Of a stretch of DNA of 24,026 bases, positions 1 through 7,602 are shown in pieces. Each line of letters opens with the position of its first letter. The first letter of the stretch is position 1. Made by a program: the position numbers and the translations under genes. This DNA comes from DASWRT01 sp036403035 (lineage in GTDB: Bacteria; Pseudomonadota; Alphaproteobacteria; ATCC43930; CGMCC-115725). The notes beneath the pieces are model-generated. The model was not told the origin of the DNA, made no database searches, and saw nothing but the letters and a program-made list of their open reading frames with translations. The DNA lies in assembly GCA_036403035.1 (NCBI GenBank), contig DASWRT010000207.1, forward strand, positions 1 to 24,026, read 5' to 3'.

Positions 1-97
1 CGCCGGCTCGCCGATGGGCCCGCATCGCCTTCGCCGCCGCTCCTAACCATGCCTCGCCCCGACGCAACGCAGACCATGACCGGTAGTGTTAAGTGCT

Positions 98-121
98 CTT
101 AAGAGTGTCAGGCACTCTAAG
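98..121. repeat. Inverted repeat, possible operator
   Basis: The left arm CTTAAGAGTG and the right arm CACTCTAAG pair over nine positions with one bulged A, around the loop TCAGG. It overlaps a perfect 10-bp palindrome, CTCTTAAGAG, at 96-105. This AT-richer patch stands out in a GC-rich surround and lies upstream of whatever starts at the left edge. An operator or promoter element is an inference from position only; no regulator is identified. Confidence 0.4.
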
Positions 122-164
122 CAGAATCAGGGCGGTTAACCAGTTCGTTCGACATGGCTGCAAG

Positions 165-201
165 TCCGGTCCGAAAGGCGGCCCGGTGCGGCGGGACCGG
201 A
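165..201 (-). terminator. Hairpin after DUF2065 gene, possible terminator
   Basis: TCCGGTCC (165-172) and GGACCGGA (194-201) form a perfect 8-bp stem with a 21-base loop. The stem begins at the base next to the DUF2065 stop codon, so it could end the hflK-hflC-DUF2065 transcript. No T-run follows on the minus strand, so an intrinsic terminator is only weakly supported. Confidence 0.3.
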
Positions 202-387
202 TCACCGCCGCGCCAGCCAGACGAAGGCGACCCCGAGACAAGCGGCCGCCAGCCCGACGACCCGCAGCGTCGCCGCCGGAAGCGGGAGCATCTGCACGAT
301 CAGCCGCTTCATGCCGTCGGGAAAGAGCGCATACGCGATGCCTTCGATCACCAGGACGAGGGCCATCGCGGTCGAAAAGTCCTTCAT
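202..387 (-). CDS. DUF2065 small membrane protein
   Basis: A 61-residue protein starting MKDFSTAMALVLVIEGIAYA. An N-terminal hydrophobic helix (about residues 7-22) and a C-terminal one (about 43-59) flank a short FPDGMKR segment, the usual DUF2065 (YjeT-like) layout. Its biochemical role is unknown. It follows hflC on the same strand after a 25-base gap, and DUF2065 genes are commonly found beside hflKC, which supports both the call and a shared transcript. The start at 387 was preferred over a longer frame from 462 because the extra 25 residues are Arg-rich, lack family character and overlap hflC. Confidence 0.85.
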   Translation of the reverse strand: MKDFSTAMALVLVIEGIAYALFPDGMKRLIVQMLPLPAATLRVVGLAAACLGVAFVWLARR

Positions 388-412
388 GAAGGCAGTGCGG
401 CGCAGACCGGCA

Positions 413-1399
413 TCAGCGCGCCGACGGCGGTTTCGCGTCGGCGTCGCCGGTTCCGCTGCCATTTGCCGCGGCGCCGCTCCCCGTGCCGGCCGCGGTGCCG
501 GGCGCGCGGCCGTTGCCGCCGGCCGCGCCGCCGTCGACCGAGTTGAAGTAGCGGAAGAACTCGCTGTCGGGCGACAGCACCATCGTCGTGTCGTGGTTGC
601 CGAGCGCCTCGCGATAGGCCTGCATCGAACGGTAGAAGCTGAAGAAGCTCGGGTCGCGGCCGAACGCGTCCGCGTAGATCTTGATGCTCTCGCCGTCGCC
701 CTGGCCGCGCGTCATCTGCGCCTCGCGCTGCGCCTCGGCGATCAGCACCGTGCGCTCGCGCTCCGCGACCGAGCGGATGCGCTGAGCGAACTCGGCGCCC
801 TGGGCGCGGAACTCGCGCGCCTCGCGTTCGCGCTCCGACTGCATCCGCGCATAGATCGCCTGGCTGTTCTCCTCCGGCAGGTCGGCGCGGCGCACCCGAA
901 CGTCGATGACCTCGATGCCGAACGCGTGGGCCTGCCGGCCGACCTCCTCGGTGATCTGCTTCATGATCCGGTCGCGCTCGTCCGACAGGACGGAGGCGAG
1001 GGTCACGCCGCCGAGCACGCGGCGCAACGTGCCGCTGATCGTTGCGCCGAGGCGGCCTCTGGCCCCGATCTCGGTGCCGACCGACTGGAAGAAGAGCAGC
1101 GGGTCGACGATGCGGAAGCGGGCGAAGCTGTCGATGACGAGGCGCTTCTGGTCGGAGGCGATTACCTCCTCGGACGGAGGTTCGAAATCGAGCACGCGGC
1201 GGTCGTACCGGACGACCTCCTCGATCAGGAACGGCTTCTTGAAATGCAGGCCGGCATCGCGGATGACGCGCTGCGGCTGGCCGAACTGGAGCACCAGCGC
1301 CTGTTCGTTCTGGTTGATGACGAAGAGGCCGGTGAACGCGCCGAGCACGACGGCGGCGAGCACGACGAGACCGGCGATCGACAGGGCTGAGCGGTTCAC
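413..1399 (-). CDS. hflC: HflC, membrane protease modulator (SPFH family)
   Basis: This 328-residue protein partners HflK in the inner-membrane HflKC complex, which surrounds and modulates the FtsH protease in bacteria where it has been studied. An N-terminal transmembrane helix (about residues 7-29) is followed by the conserved INQNEQALVLQFGQPQRVI segment, an SPFH/band-7 domain (about 30-190), a charged coiled-coil stretch (YARMQSEREREAREFRAQG) and a C-terminal tail. The tail after YFNSVDG is a low-complexity Gly/Ala/Thr/Ser extension of about 40 residues. The start is GTG and overlaps the hflK stop by four bases (GTGA), indicating translational coupling. The family assignment is firm; the FtsH partnership is inferred from homologues. 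Confidence 0.95.
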   Translation of the reverse strand: MNRSALSIAGLVVLAAVVLGAFTGLFVINQNEQALVLQFGQPQRVIRDAGLHFKKPFLIEEVVRYDRRVLDFEPPSEEVIASDQKRLVIDSFARFRIVDPLLFFQSVGTEIGARGRLGATISGTLRRVLGGVTLASVLSDERDRIMKQITEEVGRQAHAFGIEVIDVRVRRADLPEENSQAIYARMQSEREREAREFRAQGAEFAQRIRSVAERERTVLIAEAQREAQMTRGQGDGESIKIYADAFGRDPSFFSFYRSMQAYREALGNHDTTMVLSPDSEFFRYFNSVDGGAAGGNGRAPGTAAGTGSGAAANGSGTGDADAKPPSAR

Positions 1400-2721
1400 G
1401 GGCGGCTCCCTCCTCCGCGCTGCTGCTGCTGCGGCGTGGCGGATTGCGGCGATGCGGCCGCGCCCGGCGGTCCGGACGGCCGCGGGGCCGCCGCGGCGCC
1501 GCCCTTGGCGATCTCGGGGAGCGGGAGGTAGGGCACGACGCCGCTCGCCCCCTCGGCTGCCCGGTCGATGATCACCTTGTTCGTATTCCTGAGGATCTCC
1601 TCCATGGTTTCGAGGTAGATCCGCTTGGCCGTCACGTCCTCGGCGGCCTTGTAGGCATTGTAGACGGAGAGGAACCGGTCGGCCTCGCCCTGGCTCCTGG
1701 CGACGATCTCCTGCTTGTACGCCTCGGCCTCCTGGACGAGGCGCACCGCCTCGCCGCGGGCGCGCGGGATGATGTCGTTGCGGTAGGCCTCGGCCTCGTT
1801 GCGCGCACGCTCCTGATCGGCGCGGGCGCGCTGCACGTCGCGGAACGCGTCGATCACCTGCGTCGGCGGGTCCACCTTCTGCAGCTGCACCTGCGTGATC
1901 TCGATCCCGGCGCTGTATCCGTCCAGCACCGATTGCAGCAGCTTCTGCGTGTCCGCCTCGATCTGCCGTCGCCCCTCGGCGAGCGCCTGGGCGATCGGCG
2001 TGCGGCCGACGATCTCGCGCATCGCGCTCTCCGCCGCCGCCTTCACCGTGCCGTCCGGCTGGCGGATGTTGAACAGGTACTGCCTGGCGTCCTTGATGAC
2101 CCAGAAGACGGAGAAGTTGATGTCGACGATGTTTTCGTCGCCGGTCAGCATCAGCGCCTCTTCCGGCACTTGCCGCGCCCCCGCGTTGCGCGGGCCGGCG
2201 CCCGGCTCCGGCGAGCGGTAGCCGACCTCGACGCGGTTCACGCGCGTCACCTTCGGCGTCAGCACCGTCTCGATCGGCACCGGGATATGCCAGTTCAGGC
2301 CCGATGTCGTGGTCCTGTTGTACGCGCCGAACCGCAGCACCACGCCCTGCTCGTCCGGCTGTACGCGGTAGAGCCCGCTCGCCAGCCAGAGCAGGATGAT
2401 CGCCGCGACGACGACCACGATGCCGGGGCCGGTGCGGAAGCCGCCCGGCAGGTGGCGCCGGAACCGGTCCTGGCTGCGGCGGATCAGATCCTCGAAGCCG
2501 GGCGGGCGCGGTCCGCGGGGCCGCGGACCCGGACCGCCGGACGGGCCGCGCCCGTCAGGGCCGCGCGGGCCGCCGCCGTTTCCGTTCCCGTTGCCTTTGC
2601 CGCCGCCACCGCCCCCGCTGCCACCCCAGGGACTTCCGCCGCCGGAGCCGCCGCCGCCCCAGGGACCACCGCTTCCGCCGCCGCCCCAAGGACCGCCGCC
2701 ACCTTGATTTTTCCAATGCAT
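1396..2721 (-). CDS. hflK: HflK, membrane protease modulator (SPFH family)
   Basis: A 441-residue SPFH/band-7 protein, partner of HflC. Residues 1-75 are an unusual Gly/Trp/Pro-rich leader with repeated PWGGGGSGG-like units. A transmembrane helix follows at about 101-117 (IVVVVAAIILLWLASGL), then YRVQPDEQGVVLRFGAYNRT, the SPFH domain, and a Glu/Arg/Ala-rich coiled coil containing RNEAEAYRNDIIPRARGEA, characteristic of HflK. The ATG at 2719-2721 is chosen because GAGGG lies about 11 bases upstream; a longer frame from 2796 adds residues unlike HflK. First gene of hflK-hflC-DUF2065, divergent from mrp. Confidence 0.95.
   Translation of the reverse strand: MHWKNQGGGGPWGGGGSGGPWGGGGSGGGSPWGGSGGGGGGKGNGNGNGGGPRGPDGRGPSGGPGPRPRGPRPPGFEDLIRRSQDRFRRHLPGGFRTGPGIVVVVAAIILLWLASGLYRVQPDEQGVVLRFGAYNRTTTSGLNWHIPVPIETVLTPKVTRVNRVEVGYRSPEPGAGPRNAGARQVPEEALMLTGDENIVDINFSVFWVIKDARQYLFNIRQPDGTVKAAAESAMREIVGRTPIAQALAEGRRQIEADTQKLLQSVLDGYSAGIEITQVQLQKVDPPTQVIDAFRDVQRARADQERARNEAEAYRNDIIPRARGEAVRLVQEAEAYKQEIVARSQGEADRFLSVYNAYKAAEDVTAKRIYLETMEEILRNTNKVIIDRAAEGASGVVPYLPLPEIAKGGAAAAPRPSGPPGAAASPQSATPQQQQRGGGSRP
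2584..2706. repeat. Low-complexity repeats encoding the Gly/Trp-rich HflK N-terminus
   Basis: The plus strand is a run of CCGCCGCC-like units broken by CCCCAAGGACC or CCCCAGGGACC motifs. Each motif encodes a Trp-containing PWGG unit of HflK. The near-identical units suggest growth by slippage or unequal crossing-over, and the number of units may differ between strains. Confidence 0.7.
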
Positions 2722-2760
2722 GGACGTTGAACCCTCACGGCCCGCAGAGGCGTCTCGCCT

Positions 2761-2789
2761 TTGCAACGCGCTCACCCACCCTCTATATG
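2761..2789 (+). promoter_or_regulatory. Putative sigma-70-type promoter of mrp
   Basis: TTGCAA (2761-2766) and TATATG (2784-2789) are separated by 17 bases, close to the TTGACA/TATAAT consensus. It lies in the 196-base gap between the divergent hflK and mrp starts, about 130 bases before the mrp ATG. The same -35 hexamer appears before the tmRNA gene. The AT-rich TATAT core could also serve the minus strand, but no good -35 was seen there. Confidence 0.45.
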
Positions 2790-2917
2790 CTAGCACCTGA
2801 GCGACAGCATCCCACGCGGCGGACCGCGGGCTCCAGCCGGACTTGCACCGGTTTGGGCGAAAGGCCGGTCGTTGTCAAGTTTGGGCGGCATCGAGTTAGG
2901 GCGGCGGGTGGAACGCA

Positions 2918-4078
<1,161 letters not shown>

Positions 4079-4231
4079 AGCCGCCGCCGCAACTCACCGT
4101 GCCTGCCGATCAACCGATGGGCGCTCCGACTGTCGCGCTTTGCGCGGGAACGAAGACGCGCTTGCGCCGTTTGCTGCCGGACGCGCGGACGGGGTGCCGC
4201 GCCGCTTGGTCAGACAGTACGGGGCGGTCAG

Positions 4232-5149
4232 ATGAAGGTCGTGCTCTTCTGCGGCGGATTGGGCATGCGCCTGCGGGATTACTCGGAGAAGGTGCCGAAG
4301 CCGCTGGTGCCTCTCGGCTATCGCCCGATCCTGTGGCACGTCATGAAGTATTATGCCCATTACGGGCATAACGACTTCATCCTGTGCCTGGGCTACAAGG
4401 GCGACGCGATAAAGGAATATTTCCTCAATTACGACGAGTGCCTGTCGAACGACTTCGTGTTGTCGCAGGGCGCCCGCCGGATCGACCTGTTACGCAAGGA
4501 CATCGAGGACTGGCGCATCACCTTCGTCGACACCGGCATCTCGTCGAACATCGGCGAGCGGCTGAAGGCGGTCGAGCCGTTCCTCAAGGGCGAGACGGAG
4601 TTCCTCGCGAACTACAGCGACGGGCTCACCGACTTCCACCTGCCGACGCTGATCGAGGAGCATCGCCGGCGCAAGGCGGTCGGCACCTTCCTGACGGTGC
4701 GGCCGAACTATAGCTTCCACTTCGTCTCGCGCGCCCCGGACGGCACGGTGGTCGGCGTCGACGACGTGATCAGCGCGAACGCGTGGATCAACGGCGGCTA
4801 CTTCGTCTTCAACACCCAGATCTTCAACTACATGGAGCCGGGCGACGAGCTGGTCGAGCAGCCGTTCCAGCGGCTGATCCAGGAACGCAAGCTCACCGCC
4901 CACGACTACGAGGGCTTCTGGCGCTGCGTCGACACTTTCAAAGATCTGATGGCGCTGGAGGGTCTGTACGCCCAGGGCAAGGCGCCGTGGGAGGTCTGGC
5001 GCAAGGGCGAAGCCGCCGCACGCCCCGAAGCGGCGCCGGCGCTGGTCATGGAGCCGCGGCGCGACGACGGCACGGCGACCGTGCTCCGGGAGCGCCGCAA
5101 GGCGCGCAAGCAGGGCCGCGTCACTCCCTTCGCCGGGCTGACGAGCTGA
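4232..5149 (+). CDS. Glucose-1-phosphate cytidylyltransferase-like nucleotidyltransferase
   Basis: A 305-residue nucleotidyltransferase resembling RfbF/DdhA, which makes CDP-glucose for dideoxysugars. Matching segments are the N-terminal FCGGLGMRL nucleotide-binding loop, KPLVPLGYRPILWHVMKYY, FILCLGYKGDAIKEYFLNY, the WINGGYFVFN segment and the C-terminal FWRCVDTFKD...EGLYAQGKAPWEVW. Two key motifs differ from textbook RfbF: the metal-binding GDG is SDG (FLANYSDGLTD), and the EKP sugar-phosphate lysine motif is missing (VGVDDVISANAWINGG). About 45 residues beyond the usual end form an Ala/Arg/Lys-rich tail. No other dideoxysugar genes are nearby, so the true sugar and nucleotide are uncertain. 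Confidence 0.8.
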   Translation: MKVVLFCGGLGMRLRDYSEKVPKPLVPLGYRPILWHVMKYYAHYGHNDFILCLGYKGDAIKEYFLNYDECLSNDFVLSQGARRIDLLRKDIEDWRITFVDTGISSNIGERLKAVEPFLKGETEFLANYSDGLTDFHLPTLIEEHRRRKAVGTFLTVRPNYSFHFVSRAPDGTVVGVDDVISANAWINGGYFVFNTQIFNYMEPGDELVEQPFQRLIQERKLTAHDYEGFWRCVDTFKDLMALEGLYAQGKAPWEVWRKGEAAARPEAAPALVMEPRRDDGTATVLRERRKARKQGRVTPFAGLTS

Positions 5150-5244
5150 CGCGACACGGCGCAGGCGACCTGTGATGCCAACGGCCGTCGAGCTTGCCTC
5201 ATCGGCCGATGGTTGAGCCCGCGCGGCATTTGAGCAAAACCCGT

Positions 5245-5271
5245 TCGGCATCGGTCAACGACCGAGGCCGA
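5245..5271. repeat. Hairpin upstream of the tmRNA gene
   Basis: TCGGC (5245-5249) pairs with GCCGA (5267-5271) and TCGGT (5251-5255) with ACCGA (5261-5265), separated by one A/G mismatch and closed by the loop CAACG. It is one of two consecutive stem-loops between the cytidylyltransferase-like gene and the tmRNA promoter. Its role is not known. Confidence 0.4.
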
Positions 5272-5283
5272 CGGTATGACGAA

Positions 5284-5312
5284 CCGGCCGGGCTGCGCGA
5301 GCGCCCGGCCGG
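5284..5312 (+). terminator. Strong GC hairpin, possible terminator of the cytidylyltransferase-like gene
   Basis: CCGGCCGGGC (5284-5293) and GCCCGGCCGG (5303-5312) form a perfect 10-bp stem with a 9-base loop. It is followed by CCGCGTTT, only a short T-run. It sits 135 bases after the upstream gene and 40 bases before the tmRNA -35 element, where a transcriptional boundary would be expected. Confidence 0.4.
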
Positions 5313-5351
5313 CCGCGTTTCGGGGACGTGCCACATGAGGTCTTGCGCGCA

Positions 5352-5379
5352 TTGCAACGGCCGGCCAAATCCCTATATT
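5352..5379 (+). promoter_or_regulatory. Putative tmRNA promoter
   Basis: TTGCAA (5352-5357) and TATATT (5374-5379) are spaced by 16 bases. This is the best promoter-like match in the window and lies just upstream of the acceptor piece, predicting a transcript start near 5386. Such a strong element is expected for a stable, abundant RNA. Confidence 0.65.
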
Positions 5380-5386
5380 GGAAGGC

Positions 5387-5466
5387 GTCGGGCAACCGAC
5401 TATGGCGATAAACGGCTTGCGGAATAGGCGTAGCGGACCCGGGGGCAGTGCCCGGCGCCTCCACCA
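5387..5466 (+). ncRNA. ssrA: tmRNA acceptor piece
   Basis: This piece begins with a GTCGG-GCAA-CCGAC hairpin (5387-5400; GNRA-type loop) that may be leader trimmed during processing. It continues to a T-arm-like hairpin, CCGGG-GGCAGTG-CCCGG, then GCGCCTCCACCA. The CCA is encoded, ending at 5466. The mature 5' end cannot be fixed from sequence. Confidence 0.85.
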
Positions 5467-5506
5467 AATTTCACCGCCTCCGGTTTCCGGATCGGGCGGT
5501 GCCTGC
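5467..5506 (+). other. tmRNA intervening segment, presumably removed
   Basis: These 40 bases separate the encoded CCA from the first base of the coding piece. In permuted tmRNA genes this spacer is cut out. It contains CCGCC (5473-5477) and GGCGG (5495-5499) around CTCCGGTTTCCGGAT, so it can fold as a stem-loop that brings the two acceptor-stem strands together for processing. Confidence 0.7.
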
Positions 5507-5697
5507 GGGGGCGAACCAGGATCGACGCGCGTAGTAAAGGCATTGTCCGTCGCCCGGCATGATACCGCCGTTATCGGGTCACACTCTAGGTGCGAACGAT
5601 AACTTCGCCCAGGACGCGCTTGCGGCCTAACCCCTAACGGGGCCAAAGCCAAAAGTTAGTTCGCGGCCCGGGGGGCGCCGGGCAACAGAAGCCCCCC
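5507..5697 (+). ncRNA. ssrA: tmRNA coding piece with peptide tag
   Basis: The piece starts GGGGGCGAACCAGGATCGACG. The tag reading frame runs from the GCG resume codon at 5592 to TAA at 5628-5630 and encodes ANDNFAQDALAA; the charged alanine adds one more Ala in front. The AND start and LAA end match known ssrA tags, the former being the SspB contact region and the latter the ClpX signal. Downstream, CCCC-TAAC-GGGG (5631-5642) forms a short hairpin and 5666-5697 can fold as an H-type pseudoknot. The 3' end is approximate. Confidence 0.88.
5666..5697 (+). other. Predicted H-type pseudoknot at the tmRNA coding-piece 3' end
   Basis: Stem 1 pairs GCCCGG (5666-5671) with CCGGGC (5678-5683). The hairpin loop GGGGC (5672-5676) can then pair with GCCCC (5691-5695), giving stem 2. 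tmRNAs usually have a pseudoknot downstream of the tag, so this fits the family. With no T-run after it, it is not a clear terminator. Confidence 0.55.
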
Positions 5698-5735
5698 ACC
5701 TCATGAATTTGCGGTTTCGGTCCCGGTCGGTATTG

Positions 5736-6260
5736 ATGAGCAAGGACGCCCTGCGATACGACAAGATGGTTGAAGCCGCGCTCCGCGGCGTCGTGCGCGA
5801 GGCCCTCGGCCGGGCCGCCAAGAGCGGCCTTCCCGGCGCGCATCATTTCTACATAACCTTCCGCACCGGCATGCCCGGCGTGGCCATCCCGGATTACCTC
5901 CGCGAGAAATATCCGGAGGAGATGACGATCGTTCTCGAGCATCAGTTCTGGGATCTCGCCATCGAGAATGACGGGTTCGGGGTGACGCTGAGCTTCCAGA
6001 ACCGGCCGGAGCGGCTGACCATCCCCTTCGCCGCCATCACGGCCTTCGCCGATCCGTCGGTGAAGTTCGGGCTGCAGTTCCAGCCGGTCGAGGATGCGGA
6101 GGCCGCCCTGCCGGCTTCGTCTCAGCCCGTTGCCGCGCGGCCGACGGAGACCAAGCCGCTGCCCGCCGCCTCGCCTGAGGCGGCTTCGCCGGACGCCGCC
6201 AAAGCCAAGGCTGAGAAGTCCGGCGAGGTCGTGGCGCTCGACGCATTCCGCAAGAAATAA
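5736..6260 (+). CDS. sspB: SspB-type ClpXP adaptor (alphaproteobacterial family)
   Basis: A 174-residue adaptor that, in studied homologues, binds ssrA-tagged proteins and delivers them to ClpXP. The globular domain (about residues 5-125) carries ALRGVVREAL, HHFYITFRT, YPEEMTIVLEHQFWDLAIENDGFGVTLSF and DPSVKFGLQF, which match the alpha-type family (COG3814). An Ala/Pro/Lys-rich linker follows, and the tail ends GEVVALDAFRKK, probably the short peptide that docks on ClpX. The ATG at 5736 fits homologue N-termini (SKDALRYDKMVEAALRG); an in-frame ATG at 5703 would add 11 basic residues. The gene directly follows the tmRNA that makes its substrate tag. Confidence 0.92.
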   Translation: MSKDALRYDKMVEAALRGVVREALGRAAKSGLPGAHHFYITFRTGMPGVAIPDYLREKYPEEMTIVLEHQFWDLAIENDGFGVTLSFQNRPERLTIPFAAITAFADPSVKFGLQFQPVEDAEAALPASSQPVAARPTETKPLPAASPEAASPDAAKAKAEKSGEVVALDAFRKK

Positions 6261-6270
6261 TTTTCTTCTT

Positions 6271-7602
6271 CTACAACCAGCCCCAGCGCACCAGCTTTTC
6301 CCGATCCTCGCGCAGGAAGCGGTCGCCGATGTCCGTGCGATAGCGCAGGTTCGGCACGACCACCTTGCGCGCGAGCGCGTAGGCCGCGTGCTGCGCCGCC
6401 TCGACCGTGTCGCCGCGCCCGGTCGCGATCATCAGGTCGCCGACGACGCCGCTCGCGACGAGCCCGTCCGCCTCGTCTCCGCCGGGGCCGCCGCGCGCGG
6501 CGACCTCGCAGTAATGCAGATGCTCCCGCTCCGCCGCCGAAAGTTCCTCGCGGAACAGGATCGGCATGCCCTTGGACAGCTCGGCGTAGCCGGCGCGGTA
6601 CGGGAAGGGCGGCGCGGTCAGCACGACGCCGACGGCGTATCCCGGATGGGTCGCGAAGGTCGCGCCGCCGCTGGCGCCGCGCCGGACCATGCGGGCGAGG
6701 ATGGCGGCCCAGCCCTCGCGGTGCAGCGCCTCCAGGATCGCGTAGCCGGGGTAGCCGAAGCGGCCGGTGAATTCGAGCGGCCAGACGCCGTCCTGGTTCA
6801 CGATCGTGTTGAGGTTGATGTAGCCGACATAGCCGGACCCGCGGAGCCGCTCCGCCATCGGCGCCAGCGTGTGCGCGAACAGGCGCTCGGCGCCGCGATA
6901 CGTGACGAGCGTCCCCATCTCGCCGGTCAGCTCGCCCAAGTCGCCGGGGAAGAGCCGCTTGTGCTCCCAGTCGAGGCAAACCGGGTTCAGGAACCGCTCG
7001 CCGTCGAAATACGCACCGATGCCGACCTCGACGCCCTCGACGTGCCGCATCAGCACGAAGTTCGGACGTTGCTCCATGTCCGGCCAGCGCGCCCGATGCA
7101 TCTCCAGCAGCGCCAGCACGTCGCGCCCGTCCGGCAGCTCGCCGACATAGTTGTGCCGGGACGCGAAGCCGCTCCCGTTCAGCTTGAAGACGTAACGCTC
7201 GGGATGCGTCCGCACGAAGGCGGCGGCCGTAGAGAAATCGTCGAATTCGTGCGTCGCGGCGGTCCTCAGCCCGATCTCGCGCAGCACCGACTGGCCGAAG
7301 GCGCGGTCGTTCTCCAGCCGGTCGCCGTAGGCGCTGCCGCCGATCACGTTGAAGCCGTCGGCGCGCAGCTCGTCCTGCACGGCGCCGCGGTCGGCGCCCT
7401 CGAACAAAACGATCCCGTCCTCGCCCGCCGCGCGCACCCAGTCCAATTCGCGCCGCCAGTCCGCGACCAGCGGCACCAACCCGCCGAGCACGTCGTGACC
7501 CTCGGGGTCGCCGACGAAAACCCGGACCTCGTGCCCCGCGGCGATGAGCCGCCGGTACATGTCGCCGAGGTCGTTGTAGTCGCCGATGCCGAGGAAGCGC
7601 AT
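6271..7602 (-). CDS. PurD-like ATP-grasp protein
   Basis: A 443-residue ATP-grasp ligase related to phosphoribosylamine-glycine ligase. It opens MRFLGIGDYNDLGDMYRRLI rather than PurD's usual GREHAL-containing start. Residues 87-117 resemble the PurD linker, and YVFKLNGSG (about 137-145) fits an ATP-binding strand. EHKRLFPGDLGELTGEMG (213-230) parallels PurD's DHKR..GD.GPNTGGMG, and LEFTGRFGYPG (276-286) parallels LEFN.RFGDPE with the last two acidic positions changed. It is probably not the housekeeping PurD; its substrate is unknown. The ATG at 7602 is upstream-most with family character. It converges on sspB with only 10 bases between the stops and diverges from the class I fumarase. Confidence 0.75.
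   Translation of the reverse strand: MRFLGIGDYNDLGDMYRRLIAAGHEVRVFVGDPEGHDVLGGLVPLVADWRRELDWVRAAGEDGIVLFEGADRGAVQDELRADGFNVIGGSAYGDRLENDRAFGQSVLREIGLRTAATHEFDDFSTAAAFVRTHPERYVFKLNGSGFASRHNYVGELPDGRDVLALLEMHRARWPDMEQRPNFVLMRHVEGVEVGIGAYFDGERFLNPVCLDWEHKRLFPGDLGELTGEMGTLVTYRGAERLFAHTLAPMAERLRGSGYVGYINLNTIVNQDGVWPLEFTGRFGYPGYAILEALHREGWAAILARMVRRGASGGATFATHPGYAVGVVLTAPPFPYRAGYAELSKGMPILFREELSAAEREHLHYCEVAARGGPGGDEADGLVASGVVGDLMIATGRGDTVEAAQHAAYALARKVVVPNLRYRTDIGDRFLREDREKLVRWGWL

Larger units (their letters stand above)
1..201. other. Intergenic region left of the hflKC operon, with an inverted repeat
   Basis: No convincing complete gene is seen. On the minus strand an ATG at 23-25 opens a frame running off the left edge, with a weak AGGAG upstream; only eight codons are visible, so no product can be named. 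From general knowledge, hflKC operons of alphaproteobacteria are often followed by a DegP-type protease, which would fit but is not shown. The stretch holds an inverted repeat at 98-121 and a second one (TCCGGTCC at 165-172, GGACCGGA at 194-201) directly after the DUF2065 stop codon. Confidence 0.4.
5387..5697 (+). ncRNA. ssrA: tmRNA gene, circularly permuted two-piece form
   Basis: tmRNA rescues ribosomes stalled on broken mRNA and adds a degradation tag. In this permuted type the 3' CCA-bearing acceptor piece is encoded first and the 5' tag-coding piece second, and processing leaves two RNAs. Evidence: CTCCACCA ends at 5466. GGGGGC at 5507-5512 can pair with GCCTCC at 5458-5463 to form the acceptor stem, including the G-U pair typical of alanine acceptors. 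GAACCAGGATCGACG follows as in the tmRNA 5' domain, and an in-frame tag ORF lies at 5592-5630. The transcript start near 5386 comes from the promoter, and the right end is set at the last pseudoknot arm; both are approximate. Permuted tmRNA is known from alphaproteobacteria and a few other lineages. Confidence 0.92.

Noticed and set aside
311..2730. Long plus-strand frames opposite hflC and hflK
   Set aside because: These are antisense shadows of clear SPFH-family genes, with compositionally biased products and no ribosome sites.
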